Source: Solirubrobacter deserti (GTDB lineage: Bacteria > Actinomycetota > Thermoleophilia > Solirubrobacterales > Solirubrobacteraceae). From it: a DNA stretch of 64,000 nt. The position numbers and the translations under genes were made by a program. Location: positions 186,001 to 250,000 of the forward strand of contig NZ_QPKJ02000003.1 in assembly GCF_003344625.1 (NCBI RefSeq), in the 5' to 3' direction. The notes below the pieces were generated by a model. The model was given only the letters and a program-made list of their open reading frames with translations, had not been told where the DNA came from and searched no databases. Of the stretch, positions 26,896 through 35,764 are shown one piece after another (within the stretch, counting starts at the first letter, position 1; every line of letters starts with the position of its first letter).

Positions 26896-27932
26896 AGCTC
26901 GAGCGTGCGGCGGGCGATGGCCTCCCAGCCGTACTCGCCCGCGGCCGCGGCGCGGGAGGCGGCGGCCATGCGCTCGAGCCGCTCGGGGGCGGCGAGCAAC
27001 GCCGACAGCTCGCTCGCCAGCGCTTCGGGGTCGTCCGGCTCGACCAGCGCCGCCGCGCCGGTGGCCGCAACCTCCGGGAACCCGCCGACGCTCGTGAGCA
27101 GCATCGGCTTGCCGAAGGCCAGCGCGGTGAACAGCACGCCGGACTGGTCGATCTCGCGGTACGGGAGCACGACCAGCGACGCCGCCCGGAACGCGCCCGC
27201 CAGCTCGCCTGCGGATACGAACCGCAACGCCGTGCGCACGCGTGGGCCGTGGATGAACGCCGTATCCATGCGCGGCATGCCGATCACCCACAGCTCGGCG
27301 TCGACGCCCGCGCGCCGCCAGGCCTCCAGCAGCACGTCCACGCCCTTGTAGGGCCGCAGCAGCCCGAACATCAGCACGACCGGCTTGTCCGGCACCGCGA
27401 ACGGCGCCTCGCCCGGCACGTCGAGCCCGGTCAGGGCCCCGTGGCGGATGACGTGGACGAGGGCGGGGTCGAGCCCCAGCTCGTCGCGCAGCCGGGCCGC
27501 GCCGTGCTCGGAGTGCACGACCACCGCGTCCATCCGCTCGTACAGCCGCCGCTGCGCCGCCAGCTGGCCCGGCCTCGGCTCGCGCGGGAGCACGTCGTGC
27601 GCGGTCAGCAAGCGTGGATGCCGGCGCGGCATCAACCAGCCGTCGAGCTGCTGGACCGGCAGCCACTGGAAGTGCACCACGTCAGCGCCGCGCGCTCGGT
27701 AGCGCAGCATGTCGGGCACGTGCTGGGCGAGCCGCGCGGCGGTCCGCCCGCGCGCCGGCGCCCAGCGGTAGAAGTGCTCGACCACGTCGACCGCGGGCGC
27801 GTCCGGCACGTCGCCGTACGTGAACGCGCTCGTGATCAGCGACACCTCGGCGCCCGCCTGAGCGAGCGCCGAAGCCAACGCCCGGTCGTAGGGCGGCGTG
27901 TAGGCCGCCGGATCGACCAGGTGGACGCGCAT
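26874..27932 (-). CDS. Family 4 glycosyltransferase
   Basis: A 352-residue GT-B glycosyltransferase. N-terminal VHLVDPAAYTPPYDRALASAL; Rossmann linker VHVIRHGAL; donor domain begins VVLMFGLLRPYKGVDVLLEAW; the nucleotide-sugar site reads VLPYREIDQSGVLFTALAFGKPMLLTSVGGFPE (the family EX7E region, here with first Glu in YREID). C-terminal helix YGWEAIARRTLELY. Retaining glycosyltransferase of the exopolysaccharide locus; donor and acceptor unknown. Confidence 0.9.
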   Translation of the reverse strand: MRVHLVDPAAYTPPYDRALASALAQAGAEVSLITSAFTYGDVPDAPAVDVVEHFYRWAPARGRTAARLAQHVPDMLRYRARGADVVHFQWLPVQQLDGWLMPRRHPRLLTAHDVLPREPRPGQLAAQRRLYERMDAVVVHSEHGAARLRDELGLDPALVHVIRHGALTGLDVPGEAPFAVPDKPVVLMFGLLRPYKGVDVLLEAWRRAGVDAELWVIGMPRMDTAFIHGPRVRTALRFVSAGELAGAFRAASLVVLPYREIDQSGVLFTALAFGKPMLLTSVGGFPEVAATGAAALVEPDDPEALASELSALLAAPERLERMAAASRAAAAGEYGWEAIARRTLELYSALQA

Positions 27933-27944
27933 CGCGCGCCCAGG

Positions 27945-29096
27945 TTACGACAGGGCCTTGACCAGGTTCACGCGGCCGAAGCCGAACTGCGGGTCGCGGC
28001 CCGCGGCGCCCTTGTCGTCCACCGAGGTCTGCAGCTTGGAGCGGATCTGCGTGGCGGTCAGCGCCGGGTTCTTCGCCGCGATCAGCGCCGCGACGCCCGC
28101 CACGTGCGGCGTCGCCATCGACGTGCCGGAGAAGGCCACGTAGCCGCCGCCGCGCTTGGTGGAGAGCACGTTCACGCCCGCCGCGGCGATCTCGACGTCC
28201 GCGTTCGCGTTCGAGAACGAGGCGCGCGCGTCGTTGCGGTCCGTCGCCGCGACCGAGACGACCTCGGGGTACGCGGCCGGGTAGTTGAGCGTCGCGTCAC
28301 CGTCATTGCCGGCCGCGGCGATGATCAGCGACCCGCGCGAGGACGCGTCGCGCACCGCGGTCTGCAGCGTCGAGGAGGCGCCGCCGCCGAGCGACATGGA
28401 GATGATCTTCACGCCCTTGCCGGCGAGGTAGGTGATGCAGTTGGCGACGCCCGCCGTGGTGCCCGAGCCGACCGCGTTGAGCGCCTTGCAGATGGCCAGG
28501 TTGGAGTTGTAGGACACACCCGCGACGCCGACCGAGTTGTTGGCCTTGGCCGCGATCGTTCCCGCGACGTGCGTGCCGTGGTCGTTGTCGTCGTTGCACG
28601 AGCCCTCGACGACGCGGTTGGTGAGCAGCTGCACGCGCCCGCAGGCCACGACCTTGCCCGACAGGTCCTCGTGCGCCGCGTCGATGCCCGTGTCCACGAT
28701 CCCCACCGTGATCGCCGGGAGGTTCGGATAGCCGGCGAGATCCCAGCCCTCCGGCGCGTCCATGTCCGCGTCGTTGGCGTTGCTCAGCCCGTACAGCTCG
28801 CCGAAGCGCGCGTCGTTGGGCACGCCGAACGCCTTCAGCTCGACGTTGGGCTCCGCGTACTCGACCGCCGCGGAGCGATTGAGGATCGCCGCCGCGTCCT
28901 TCGCGTCGGCGACCGCCACGACCTGGGCGCCGTTCGCCGCCACCGTGCCGAGCACGGTCGACAACCCGGCCCGCTCGGCCAGCGCCGACTTCGACGCACC
29001 CGGCTTGTACTTGACGATCACTTCCTCGGCCCCCGCCGTGGTCGGAACCGCCAGAAGTGCGACGAGGCCGAGCGTCGCCGAGATACCCCTACGCAT
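27945..29096 (-). CDS. Secreted subtilisin-like serine protease (S8)
   Basis: A 383-residue subtilase. Start at the ATG at 29096, preceded by GGGAGG and followed by a signal peptide (ISATLGLVALLAVPTTAGA). An inhibitor-type propeptide follows (EVIVKYKPGASKSALAERAG, VEYAEPNVEL), then the catalytic domain with Asp in VGIVDTGIDAAHED, His in DHGTHVAGTIAA, oxyanion Asn in AAAGNDGD and Ser in SGTSMATPHVAGV. Complete triad and near-usual length suggest an active extracellular protease. Confidence 0.93.
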   Translation of the reverse strand: MRRGISATLGLVALLAVPTTAGAEEVIVKYKPGASKSALAERAGLSTVLGTVAANGAQVVAVADAKDAAAILNRSAAVEYAEPNVELKAFGVPNDARFGELYGLSNANDADMDAPEGWDLAGYPNLPAITVGIVDTGIDAAHEDLSGKVVACGRVQLLTNRVVEGSCNDDNDHGTHVAGTIAAKANNSVGVAGVSYNSNLAICKALNAVGSGTTAGVANCITYLAGKGVKIISMSLGGGASSTLQTAVRDASSRGSLIIAAAGNDGDATLNYPAAYPEVVSVAATDRNDARASFSNANADVEIAAAGVNVLSTKRGGGYVAFSGTSMATPHVAGVAALIAAKNPALTATQIRSKLQTSVDDKGAAGRDPQFGFGRVNLVKALS

Positions 29097-29225
29097 TGGA
29101 ACCGCCTCCCGTTTGAGTCTCCCAACTCTTGGAGGTGAGAACGCGCACACGAGACCCGACTTGCGCCCTCGCTGACGTGGTGTCAGCTATCTGAACCGTG
29201 CGTATGCGGCAGACTGCAGGCCGTC

Positions 29226-30185
29226 GTGGGCGTCGAGCTGTCCTTTTGCGTGGTCAACACTGAGCAGCGTGGACTGCTGCGCTACTGCCTGGACTCGATC
29301 GCCCGTGAGCGGGCGACGCTCGACTTCGAGACCGAGGTGCTGGTGCTCGACAACGCGTCGCAGGACGGCTCGGTCGAGGTCGCCAGCCGGCACCCGGCGA
29401 CGACCGAGGTGATCGCGCTGCCCGAGCGCCAGGGCAAGGCGGCCAACGACAGCCTCCTGTTGCAGCGGGCCCGCGGCCGCTTCTGCATGCTGCTCAATGA
29501 GGACTCCGAGCTGGAGCCGGGCGCGGCCGTGGCACTGTACGGCGCGCTCGAGCACGACGACCAGGCGGGAGCGGCGGGCGCGATGCTCGTCCGGCCGGAC
29601 GGCGAGCAGCAGCCCTCGGCGTGGCGCTTTCCCTCGGCGTGGACGGCGCTGCTGTCCGCGTTGTGGCTGCACAAGCGCTTCGTCGTGCAGAGCAGGGGCG
29701 AGGTGGTGCGTCCGGTCGACTGGGTCCAGTCCGCCGCCATGCTCGTGCGGCGCTCCGCTGCCGAGGAGATCGGCTTCTTCGACACGGACTTCTTCGTCTA
29801 CTCCGACGAGGTCGACTTCTGCAAACGGCTGCAGGACGCCGGCCACCACGTGCTGTACGTGCCCGAGGCCCGCGCCGTGCACCACGAGCAGCTGCAGACC
29901 GGCAGCGTGCCGAGCCGGCGAATCGTCGAGTTCTCCCGCAACCGCGACCGCTACATGCGCAAGCACCACACATGGTTGAGCGCCTACACCGTGCGCTTCC
30001 TCACGGCGTGGACGTACCTCGTGCGCGCCCTCGGCGCCCTCGTCCTGCCCAACCACAACCCGAAGCGCTACCTCAAGCACGTCAGCGCGACGCTGTTTCC
30101 CAGCCGCGGCGAAGGGCTGCGCGAGGGCGCCGACGAGTTCAACCGGCGGCTGGAGCCTCCCGTGGGCCGCGTCGACTTCGACTGA
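29226..30185 (+). CDS. Family 2 glycosyltransferase (rhamnosyltransferase-like)
   Basis: A 319-residue GT-A enzyme. LSFCVVNTEQRGLLRYCLDSI and VLVLDNASQDGSVEV form the nucleotide site; RFCMLLNEDSELEPGA carries the acidic metal motif; VQSAAMLVRRSAAEEIGFFDTDFFVYSDEVDFCKRL is the acceptor/catalytic segment typical of WbbL-like rhamnosyltransferases. GTG start. The 3' end overlaps the convergent flippase by 47 bases. Confidence 0.9.
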   Translation: MGVELSFCVVNTEQRGLLRYCLDSIARERATLDFETEVLVLDNASQDGSVEVASRHPATTEVIALPERQGKAANDSLLLQRARGRFCMLLNEDSELEPGAAVALYGALEHDDQAGAAGAMLVRPDGEQQPSAWRFPSAWTALLSALWLHKRFVVQSRGEVVRPVDWVQSAAMLVRRSAAEEIGFFDTDFFVYSDEVDFCKRLQDAGHHVLYVPEARAVHHEQLQTGSVPSRRIVEFSRNRDRYMRKHHTWLSAYTVRFLTAWTYLVRALGALVLPNHNPKRYLKHVSATLFPSRGEGLREGADEFNRRLEPPVGRVDFD

Positions 30186-31611
30186 GCAAGCCCCGCGCGG
30201 CCCGCAGCTCGCCCGGGCGGAAGAAGCGCGTCGCGATCAGCGCCAGCGGCAGCGCCGCGAGCACGAGCGCCCGGCTGACGAAGCCCACGACGCCGTCCGT
30301 GGGCAGCAGCAGCTCCCCCGCCGCCGTGAGCGCGCCGATCACCGCGACCAAGCGCAGCAGGCGGCCCCACTCGAACGCGACCGGGAACAGCTTGCGGGTG
30401 AGCGCCCACATCGCGACCAGCGTCACGGCGTAGGCGCCGACGAGCGCGAGGCCGGCGCCCGCGATCCCGAGCGAGGGCACCAGCAGGACCAGCAGCACGA
30501 CGTTGGCCCCGAGCCCGCACAGCGCCGCGGGTGCGTTGCGAACCGTGACCTTCGCCCGGCCCGCCATCGCCACCAGCACGAGGAACAGCCCGTACAGGGC
30601 CCAGCCGAGCGAGACCCACGGGAGCGCCTCGTGGGCCGCGTAGAACTCCGGCGCGGCGAAGATCCGCACCACCCAGCGGCCGAGCAGCGCGATGCCCGCG
30701 ACGACGAGCCCGGTGAAGAGCACGTAGTAGGTCGCGATGCGGGCGTAGACGCGCGCCGCCTCCTCGTCGCTCTCGATCGAGTACGCGAGCGGCGGCCACG
30801 CGTACTGGAACGCGCGCACGGTGAACACGACGATCCCGGCGAGCTTGACGCTCAGCGAGTACAGGCCGGCTTCGTCGGGGGATTCGGCGCGGTAGAGCCA
30901 GAGGCGGTCGATGAAGAAGATCAGGAAGACGGACACCTCGGCGGGAACGGTCGGCAGACCGAAGCGCAGCATCGGGCCCAGCTGTGGGCGCGACGGCAGC
31001 CCGAGCACGTGCCGCTCCACCCACCACAGGCCGAGCAGGACGGCCGCGGAGGCCGCGTAGTTGCCCAGGACGAGCCCGAACGCGCCCTGGTCGAGCCCGA
31101 CCACGAGCACCACGGTGAGCGTGACCGTGAGCGCGACGTTGATCAGCGACGCGATCGCGAAGTCCCGCGCGCGCTCCTCGACCCGCAGCAGCGCGTACGC
31201 CAGCTCGAGGTTCGTGAACGCCCACAGGCCGAGCGCGCCCGCCCGCAGCACGTCCACCTGCTCGGTGCCGAGCAGGAGCCGGCTCACGGGCGCCGCGAAG
31301 ACGACGATCAACAGCGCTGCGACGGTCGTGATCGCCAGCAGCGTCCCGACCGCCGTGCGGGCCAGCGCGCGCCGGCGGACCGGGTCGGCGTCCAGGTAGT
31401 GGAAGCGCACGAACGCCTCGCCGAGCCCGAGCCGCAGGACGATCGAGCACAGGATGATCGTCGTCAGGATCAGCTCGGCGGTGCCGTAGTCCGCGCTCGT
31501 CAGGTGACGCGTGTAGAGCGGGAGCGTGACGAGCGCGATGACCTTGGAGACCGCGTCCGCGAGCTGATACGCCGCGCCCGTGCGCAGCAGCCGACGCAGA
31601 TAGCTCGTCAT
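30139..31611 (-). CDS. Polysaccharide flippase (Wzx-like)
   Basis: A 490-residue polytopic membrane protein with about 12-14 hydrophobic segments, of the MOP/polysaccharide_synt superfamily. The N-terminus TGAAYQLADAVSKVIALVTLPLYTRHLTSADYGTAEL is diagnostic. It should flip undecaprenyl-linked repeat units to the outer membrane leaflet face. ATG at 31611 chosen; the open frame continues upstream only as an antisense shadow of the neighbouring glycosyltransferase. It is 30 bases from the divergent glycosyltransferase gene. Confidence 0.92.
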   Translation of the reverse strand: MTSYLRRLLRTGAAYQLADAVSKVIALVTLPLYTRHLTSADYGTAELILTTIILCSIVLRLGLGEAFVRFHYLDADPVRRRALARTAVGTLLAITTVAALLIVVFAAPVSRLLLGTEQVDVLRAGALGLWAFTNLELAYALLRVEERARDFAIASLINVALTVTLTVVLVVGLDQGAFGLVLGNYAASAAVLLGLWWVERHVLGLPSRPQLGPMLRFGLPTVPAEVSVFLIFFIDRLWLYRAESPDEAGLYSLSVKLAGIVVFTVRAFQYAWPPLAYSIESDEEAARVYARIATYYVLFTGLVVAGIALLGRWVVRIFAAPEFYAAHEALPWVSLGWALYGLFLVLVAMAGRAKVTVRNAPAALCGLGANVVLLVLLVPSLGIAGAGLALVGAYAVTLVAMWALTRKLFPVAFEWGRLLRLVAVIGALTAAGELLLPTDGVVGFVSRALVLAALPLALIATRFFRPGELRAARGLLSRSRRGPREAPAAG

Positions 31612-31641
31612 CCCACGGCGAGACGCTAGCGTGCGTGCGCG

Positions 31642-32841
31642 ATGACCGACCCGGCTGGCGGCTATGGGTGGCGCGCGGGACCCGCGGGCGCGGCGGCGCG
31701 CGCCGAGCGCGCGGGCCAGGACGAGCCGCCGCCGATCGGGGTCCTGCTGCTGCCGCGCGCGCTGGAGTCGTTCATCCTGCGCGACCAGGCCGAGGACCTG
31801 CTGACCGCGCCCGGCGTCGTGGCCGTGGAGCCCGCGCGGATCTCGTACGGCGCGTATCTGCGGCTGCCGGTCTCGGTCGGCGACGGACTGGCCGCGACGC
31901 AGGCGCGCCGGCTGAAGCTGCCGGGGGTCCCGCGCGTGATCGTCATCTTCCACCCGCTGCAGTACCCGCTCGCCCGCGGGCTGATCGCCCAGCACCCGGA
32001 CGCCGAGCTCTGGTACTGGCAGTGGGACCGCTTCGACGCCGCCTACGACGCGAACCCGCGCCAGCGCGCGCGGCTCGAGGACCTGCACCTGGCGGCGTCG
32101 CTGCGCGCGAGCGTCAATATCGTCGTGACCGACGCGCTGGGGCAGTTGCTCGACGAAGCGGCGGGCGCCCCGCAGCTCGTGCCGCTCGCGGCCGACTCGT
32201 TCCCGTCCGCCCCGCTCACGCCGGTCGTCGCCGTCTCGCTCGGGCATCTGGGCCACCGCACGGACTGGAAGCTGCTGCGCGCGGTGGCCGCGGGCATGCC
32301 GGAGCTCGTGCTGCTGCTGATCGGCGAGTGGCACGAGGCCGAGTCCGGCCACGACGAGGACTTCCAGGCCTGCCGTGCGGCGCCCAACCTCGTGTGGCTG
32401 GGCCGGCGCTCGGACGAGGAGGCGGCGCGGCTGATCGCGTGCGCCGACGTTGGCATCGTCCCCTTCGAGCGCTCGGACTTCAACGACACCGGGCTGCCGT
32501 ACCGGATCCTCAAGTACGCGCGGCTGGGGCGGCGGACGGTCTCGCGGGACCTGAAGGGCGTGCGCACGTGGGCGGAAGCCGTCACCACCGCGGAGACGCC
32601 CGAGGAGTGGATCGCCGCCCTGCGCGCGCACGCGGGCGCGCGCATGCAGCCGGACGCCGAGCTGCGCGAGTGGGCGCTGAGCCAGACCGCCCACCAGCAG
32701 AACGGGCCGTTGTGGGAGCGGCTGGAGGCGTTGGGGATCGAGAGCGGACGGCTGGGCAGCGAACGCGTCAGGGACAGCGAACGTACGCCACGAGAAAGCC
32801 GCCGGAAGCGGCGCGCTCGAACGCCGGATTCGGCAGGTTGA
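31642..32841 (+). CDS. Glycosyltransferase (GT-B fold)
   Basis: A 399-residue protein without signal peptide. The first half contains VIVIFHPLQYPLARGL and LWYWQWDRFDAAYD; the second half has ELVLLLIGEWHEAE, NLVWLGRRSDEEAARLIACADVGIVPF and FNDTGLPYRILKYARLGRRTVS, the donor-site pattern of family 1/4 enzymes in which a hexose chain is built from the reducing end. The last about 25 residues are Arg/Ser-rich and overlap the convergent gene by 74 bases, so the C-terminus may be a recent extension. Confidence 0.82.
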   Translation: MTDPAGGYGWRAGPAGAAARAERAGQDEPPPIGVLLLPRALESFILRDQAEDLLTAPGVVAVEPARISYGAYLRLPVSVGDGLAATQARRLKLPGVPRVIVIFHPLQYPLARGLIAQHPDAELWYWQWDRFDAAYDANPRQRARLEDLHLAASLRASVNIVVTDALGQLLDEAAGAPQLVPLAADSFPSAPLTPVVAVSLGHLGHRTDWKLLRAVAAGMPELVLLLIGEWHEAESGHDEDFQACRAAPNLVWLGRRSDEEAARLIACADVGIVPFERSDFNDTGLPYRILKYARLGRRTVSRDLKGVRTWAEAVTTAETPEEWIAALRAHAGARMQPDAELREWALSQTAHQQNGPLWERLEALGIESGRLGSERVRDSERTPRESRRKRRARTPDSAG

Positions 32842-34210
32842 CCGTCGGGTTGGTCCCGTCGGCGAACCCGTAGCGGCGCAGCGCCTTCTGGCCGAGCGCG
32901 AAGACCTCGACGCCGCGGTCGCGCCGCTGCGCGCTGCGCGCCCCGATCCGCGCGTCCTGCTGGTGCCACTTGGCGTCCGGGACGAGCCGGTAGGTCGGGA
33001 ACGTGAGCGTCCCGCAGCGCATGCCGGCCTGCACCTCGGGCTGGGCGAACAGCGCGACGAGGCTGTCGTGGGTGGCCCGGATGAACCGCATCTCCTCGCG
33101 CACGTTCGTGAGCGACGGGGCGAGGATGACCAGCCCGATCGCGCCGGCCACCGCGGCGCCCGCGCTCGCCCGCACCCACAGCGCGCGGACGCGGCCCTCC
33201 GCCTCGGTGAAGCCGAGCAGCGCGTAGCCCGCGAACAGGCACATCGCGATCGCCGGCACCGTCAGATAGCGCGGCAGGATCGAGAGCCCGAGCACGCCCG
33301 TGCCGACGAACGTCACGATCCCGCCGACCAGCAGCGCGCCCGGGACCAGCACCCGCCGCCAGCCGATGAAGCGCCACGCCAGGTACGCGCCGACCGGCGC
33401 GAGCAGCGCCACGGGCGGACGCACGGTGGAGCCGATGAACGTGACGAACGAGCCGGGGACGTGCTGGAGCCCGCGCACGCGCCCGAGATCCTCGGCGAGC
33501 GCGCTCGTGGACTGCACGGAGTGGATCGGGTTGCCGGTGACGATCCAGTCCGTCAGGCACCAGAGGGCCGGGGCGATGAACACGATCGGCAGCTCACGCG
33601 GGCGACGCCGCCACAACCACCACAGGCCGGTCAGGACCCAGGCTTCGGGGCGCAGGAGCCCGGCGAGGACGAGCAGGACGGGCGCGCCTCGGCGGTCCTC
33701 GGCCGCGAGCACGCCGGCCCAGACCACGAGCGCGAGGAACGGCGGATCGACGTACCCGCGGGCGGCGTAGAGGAGGAACGAGGCCGACGCGGCGACGAAC
33801 AGCGCGGCCAGCGCGCCGCTCCAGCGCCCGAACACGGCCGCGCCGAGCCGGTAGGTCCCGAGCACCAGCGCGGCGTGCGCAAGAAAGCACACCAGCACGA
33901 GCGCGCGGTCGCCGCTCTCGCCGAACACCAGCCCGAGCACCGCCGCCACCGCGATGTAGAGCGGGTGCTGGGTCGGCGCCGCGTAGGCCGTCAGCGACGG
34001 CAGCGTCCCGTCCAGGATCTCCCGCCCCCACACCAGGTGGTAGTAGGAGTCGTAGTTCGGATACGTGCGCGTGACCGCCCACACGGCCACCGCCGCGGCG
34101 AACGCGACGACCGCGGCGGCCAGCTCGACGCGCCGTGGGAACCGGGATGTTCGCCCTCTGGGCGAACTCCCAGCGACTGCGAGCCTCCCGGGCGACGTGT
34201 TGCCTGTCAC
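32768..34210 (-). CDS. Membrane glycosyltransferase (GT39/ArnT-like)
   Basis: A 480-residue polytopic protein with about 10 membrane helices. The first external loop has RTYPNYDSYYHLVWGREIL, an acidic/aromatic motif typical of lipid-linked-sugar (GT-C) transferases. GLLRPEAWVLTGLWWLW follows the later helices. The C-terminal about 110 residues are soluble (RCGTLTFPTYRLVPDAKW). Likely uses a polyprenyl-phosphate sugar at the outer face. GTG start overlaps the stop of the ligase/polymerase gene (GTGA). Confidence 0.82.
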   Translation of the reverse strand: MTGNTSPGRLAVAGSSPRGRTSRFPRRVELAAAVVAFAAAVAVWAVTRTYPNYDSYYHLVWGREILDGTLPSLTAYAAPTQHPLYIAVAAVLGLVFGESGDRALVLVCFLAHAALVLGTYRLGAAVFGRWSGALAALFVAASASFLLYAARGYVDPPFLALVVWAGVLAAEDRRGAPVLLVLAGLLRPEAWVLTGLWWLWRRRPRELPIVFIAPALWCLTDWIVTGNPIHSVQSTSALAEDLGRVRGLQHVPGSFVTFIGSTVRPPVALLAPVGAYLAWRFIGWRRVLVPGALLVGGIVTFVGTGVLGLSILPRYLTVPAIAMCLFAGYALLGFTEAEGRVRALWVRASAGAAVAGAIGLVILAPSLTNVREEMRFIRATHDSLVALFAQPEVQAGMRCGTLTFPTYRLVPDAKWHQQDARIGARSAQRRDRGVEVFALGQKALRRYGFADGTNPTVNLPNPAFERAASGGFLVAYVRCP

Positions 34211-35760
34211 TGGCGGACGACGGCGGCGGGCTGGCTACGGTGCCCGTTGAGCGCCGCGGCCACGTCGTCCTCCGGCTCGTGCCGGCGGCTCGCCAGCGGC
34301 GCGGCGAGCGCCGACCCCAGCGCGAGCAGCGTCCACGTCACGGGGTCCTCGAGGAACGCGGCGTAGAGCCACGTGTGCAGCACGAGCGCGGCGAACATGG
34401 CCGCGAGCGCCGCGCGCACCGGGTTGCCGCGCGCACCGTGCAGCAGCCGCCGGAACGCGAGCACGAGCAGCGCGACGTAGAGCGCGAGGCCGACGAGGCC
34501 CTGCTCGGCGGCGACCGTGATCGGGATCGTGTGCGAGGCGGACGTCGCCTCCCGCCCGGAGGCGTCCTCGGCGCGCCGGTACTCGGCGTTGAAGCTGCCC
34601 GACCCCCAGCCCTGCAGCGGCTGCTCGCGCGCCAGATCGACGCCGCCCTGCATGAGCTCGACGCGGCCCGAGGTGGCGTCGTCGAGCGTGTCGGAGTCGA
34701 AGCTGTCGATCCCCAGGGCGCCCGGAAAGGCGAACACGAGCACCGCCGCGGCGACCGCGGCCACCAGCGCGGGACCGACCACGTACTTGGCGCCGAAGCG
34801 CAGCCAGGCGACGACGGCGAGCCCGAGCAGCAGCGCCGCGAAGCTCGACTGCGACAGCGTCGTCAACAGCCCGCCCCAGAGCACCAGCAGTGCGCCAATC
34901 GCCAGCAGCAGGTTGCGCGGCCGCTTCGCCCACAGCAGCACGGACGCGAGCCCGAGCATCACCAAGGCCAGGAAGCGCCCGTAGATGTTCGGGTCAAAGA
35001 ACAGCGAGTTGACCCGGAAGTATTCCTCGACCTGATTGGAGGCGATCACCTTGGGGTTCAGCAGCAGATGGCGCGTCTGGAACTCCCAGAAGCCGATGCC
35101 GGCGAACAGCAGCGCGAGCACGACCAGCGCGCCGCCGCCCCACAGCAGCCGCCGCGGCGTCCACTCGAGCCCGCGCAGCAGTACGAACAGCAGCGCGAAC
35201 GGCACGTAGAAGAACACGACCTGCTCGAACGCCTTCGCGCGCTCGTCGGCGTAGATCGACTGCAGCGCGTAGAGCACGATCCCGCCCAGCAGCACCCACT
35301 CCAGCCCGCCCGAGCGCTCCGCCGGCGTGCCCGCGTGCCGGGCCGCGAGCCGCGGGATCAGCCACGCCAGCGCGCCCGCGCCGATCACGACGTACAGCGG
35401 GACGAGCAGGTTCGCGGTGCTGCCACCGGCCTGGATCGGCACGCGGAACGGGAGTGCGGCCAGCGCCAGGACGGCGAAGAAGCCCGGCCGGCGCGCGAAC
35501 AGCCACGCCAGGCCGCCCATCGCGGCCACGCCGATCGCCGCGGCGGCGAGCGCCAGCGGCCCGCGGTCGCGCACCGACTCCACCTGCGGCGAGTTCCAGA
35601 TTTCCCCCACCAGCAGCACCGGCGTGAGGACCAACGCGCCGAGCATGGCCCACGCGCGCCCGCGCACCGTCCGGCCGAGCACGGCCGCGGCCGCCAGCAC
35701 GGCAGCGACGATCATGCCCGCCAGCAGGGCCCACTCGGGGAAGGCGGCGGTGTCGCTCAC
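34207..35760 (-). CDS. O-antigen ligase/polymerase-like membrane protein
   Basis: A 517-residue protein with 12 or more hydrophobic segments of the Wzy/O-antigen ligase superfamily (PF04932). The conserved periplasmic loop contains SGRVELMQGGVDLAREQPLQGWGSGSF and, after a gap, SHTIPITVAAEQGLVGLALY, in which the His and the following helix are family hallmarks. It would polymerise or ligate flipped repeat units. Gene order with Wzx, phosphotransferase and dehydratase supports a Wzx/Wzy pathway. Confidence 0.88.
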   Translation of the reverse strand: MSDTAAFPEWALLAGMIVAAVLAAAAVLGRTVRGRAWAMLGALVLTPVLLVGEIWNSPQVESVRDRGPLALAAAAIGVAAMGGLAWLFARRPGFFAVLALAALPFRVPIQAGGSTANLLVPLYVVIGAGALAWLIPRLAARHAGTPAERSGGLEWVLLGGIVLYALQSIYADERAKAFEQVVFFYVPFALLFVLLRGLEWTPRRLLWGGGALVVLALLFAGIGFWEFQTRHLLLNPKVIASNQVEEYFRVNSLFFDPNIYGRFLALVMLGLASVLLWAKRPRNLLLAIGALLVLWGGLLTTLSQSSFAALLLGLAVVAWLRFGAKYVVGPALVAAVAAAVLVFAFPGALGIDSFDSDTLDDATSGRVELMQGGVDLAREQPLQGWGSGSFNAEYRRAEDASGREATSASHTIPITVAAEQGLVGLALYVALLVLAFRRLLHGARGNPVRAALAAMFAALVLHTWLYAAFLEDPVTWTLLALGSALAAPLASRRHEPEDDVAAALNGHRSQPAAVVRQ

Positions 35761-35764
35761 CCGA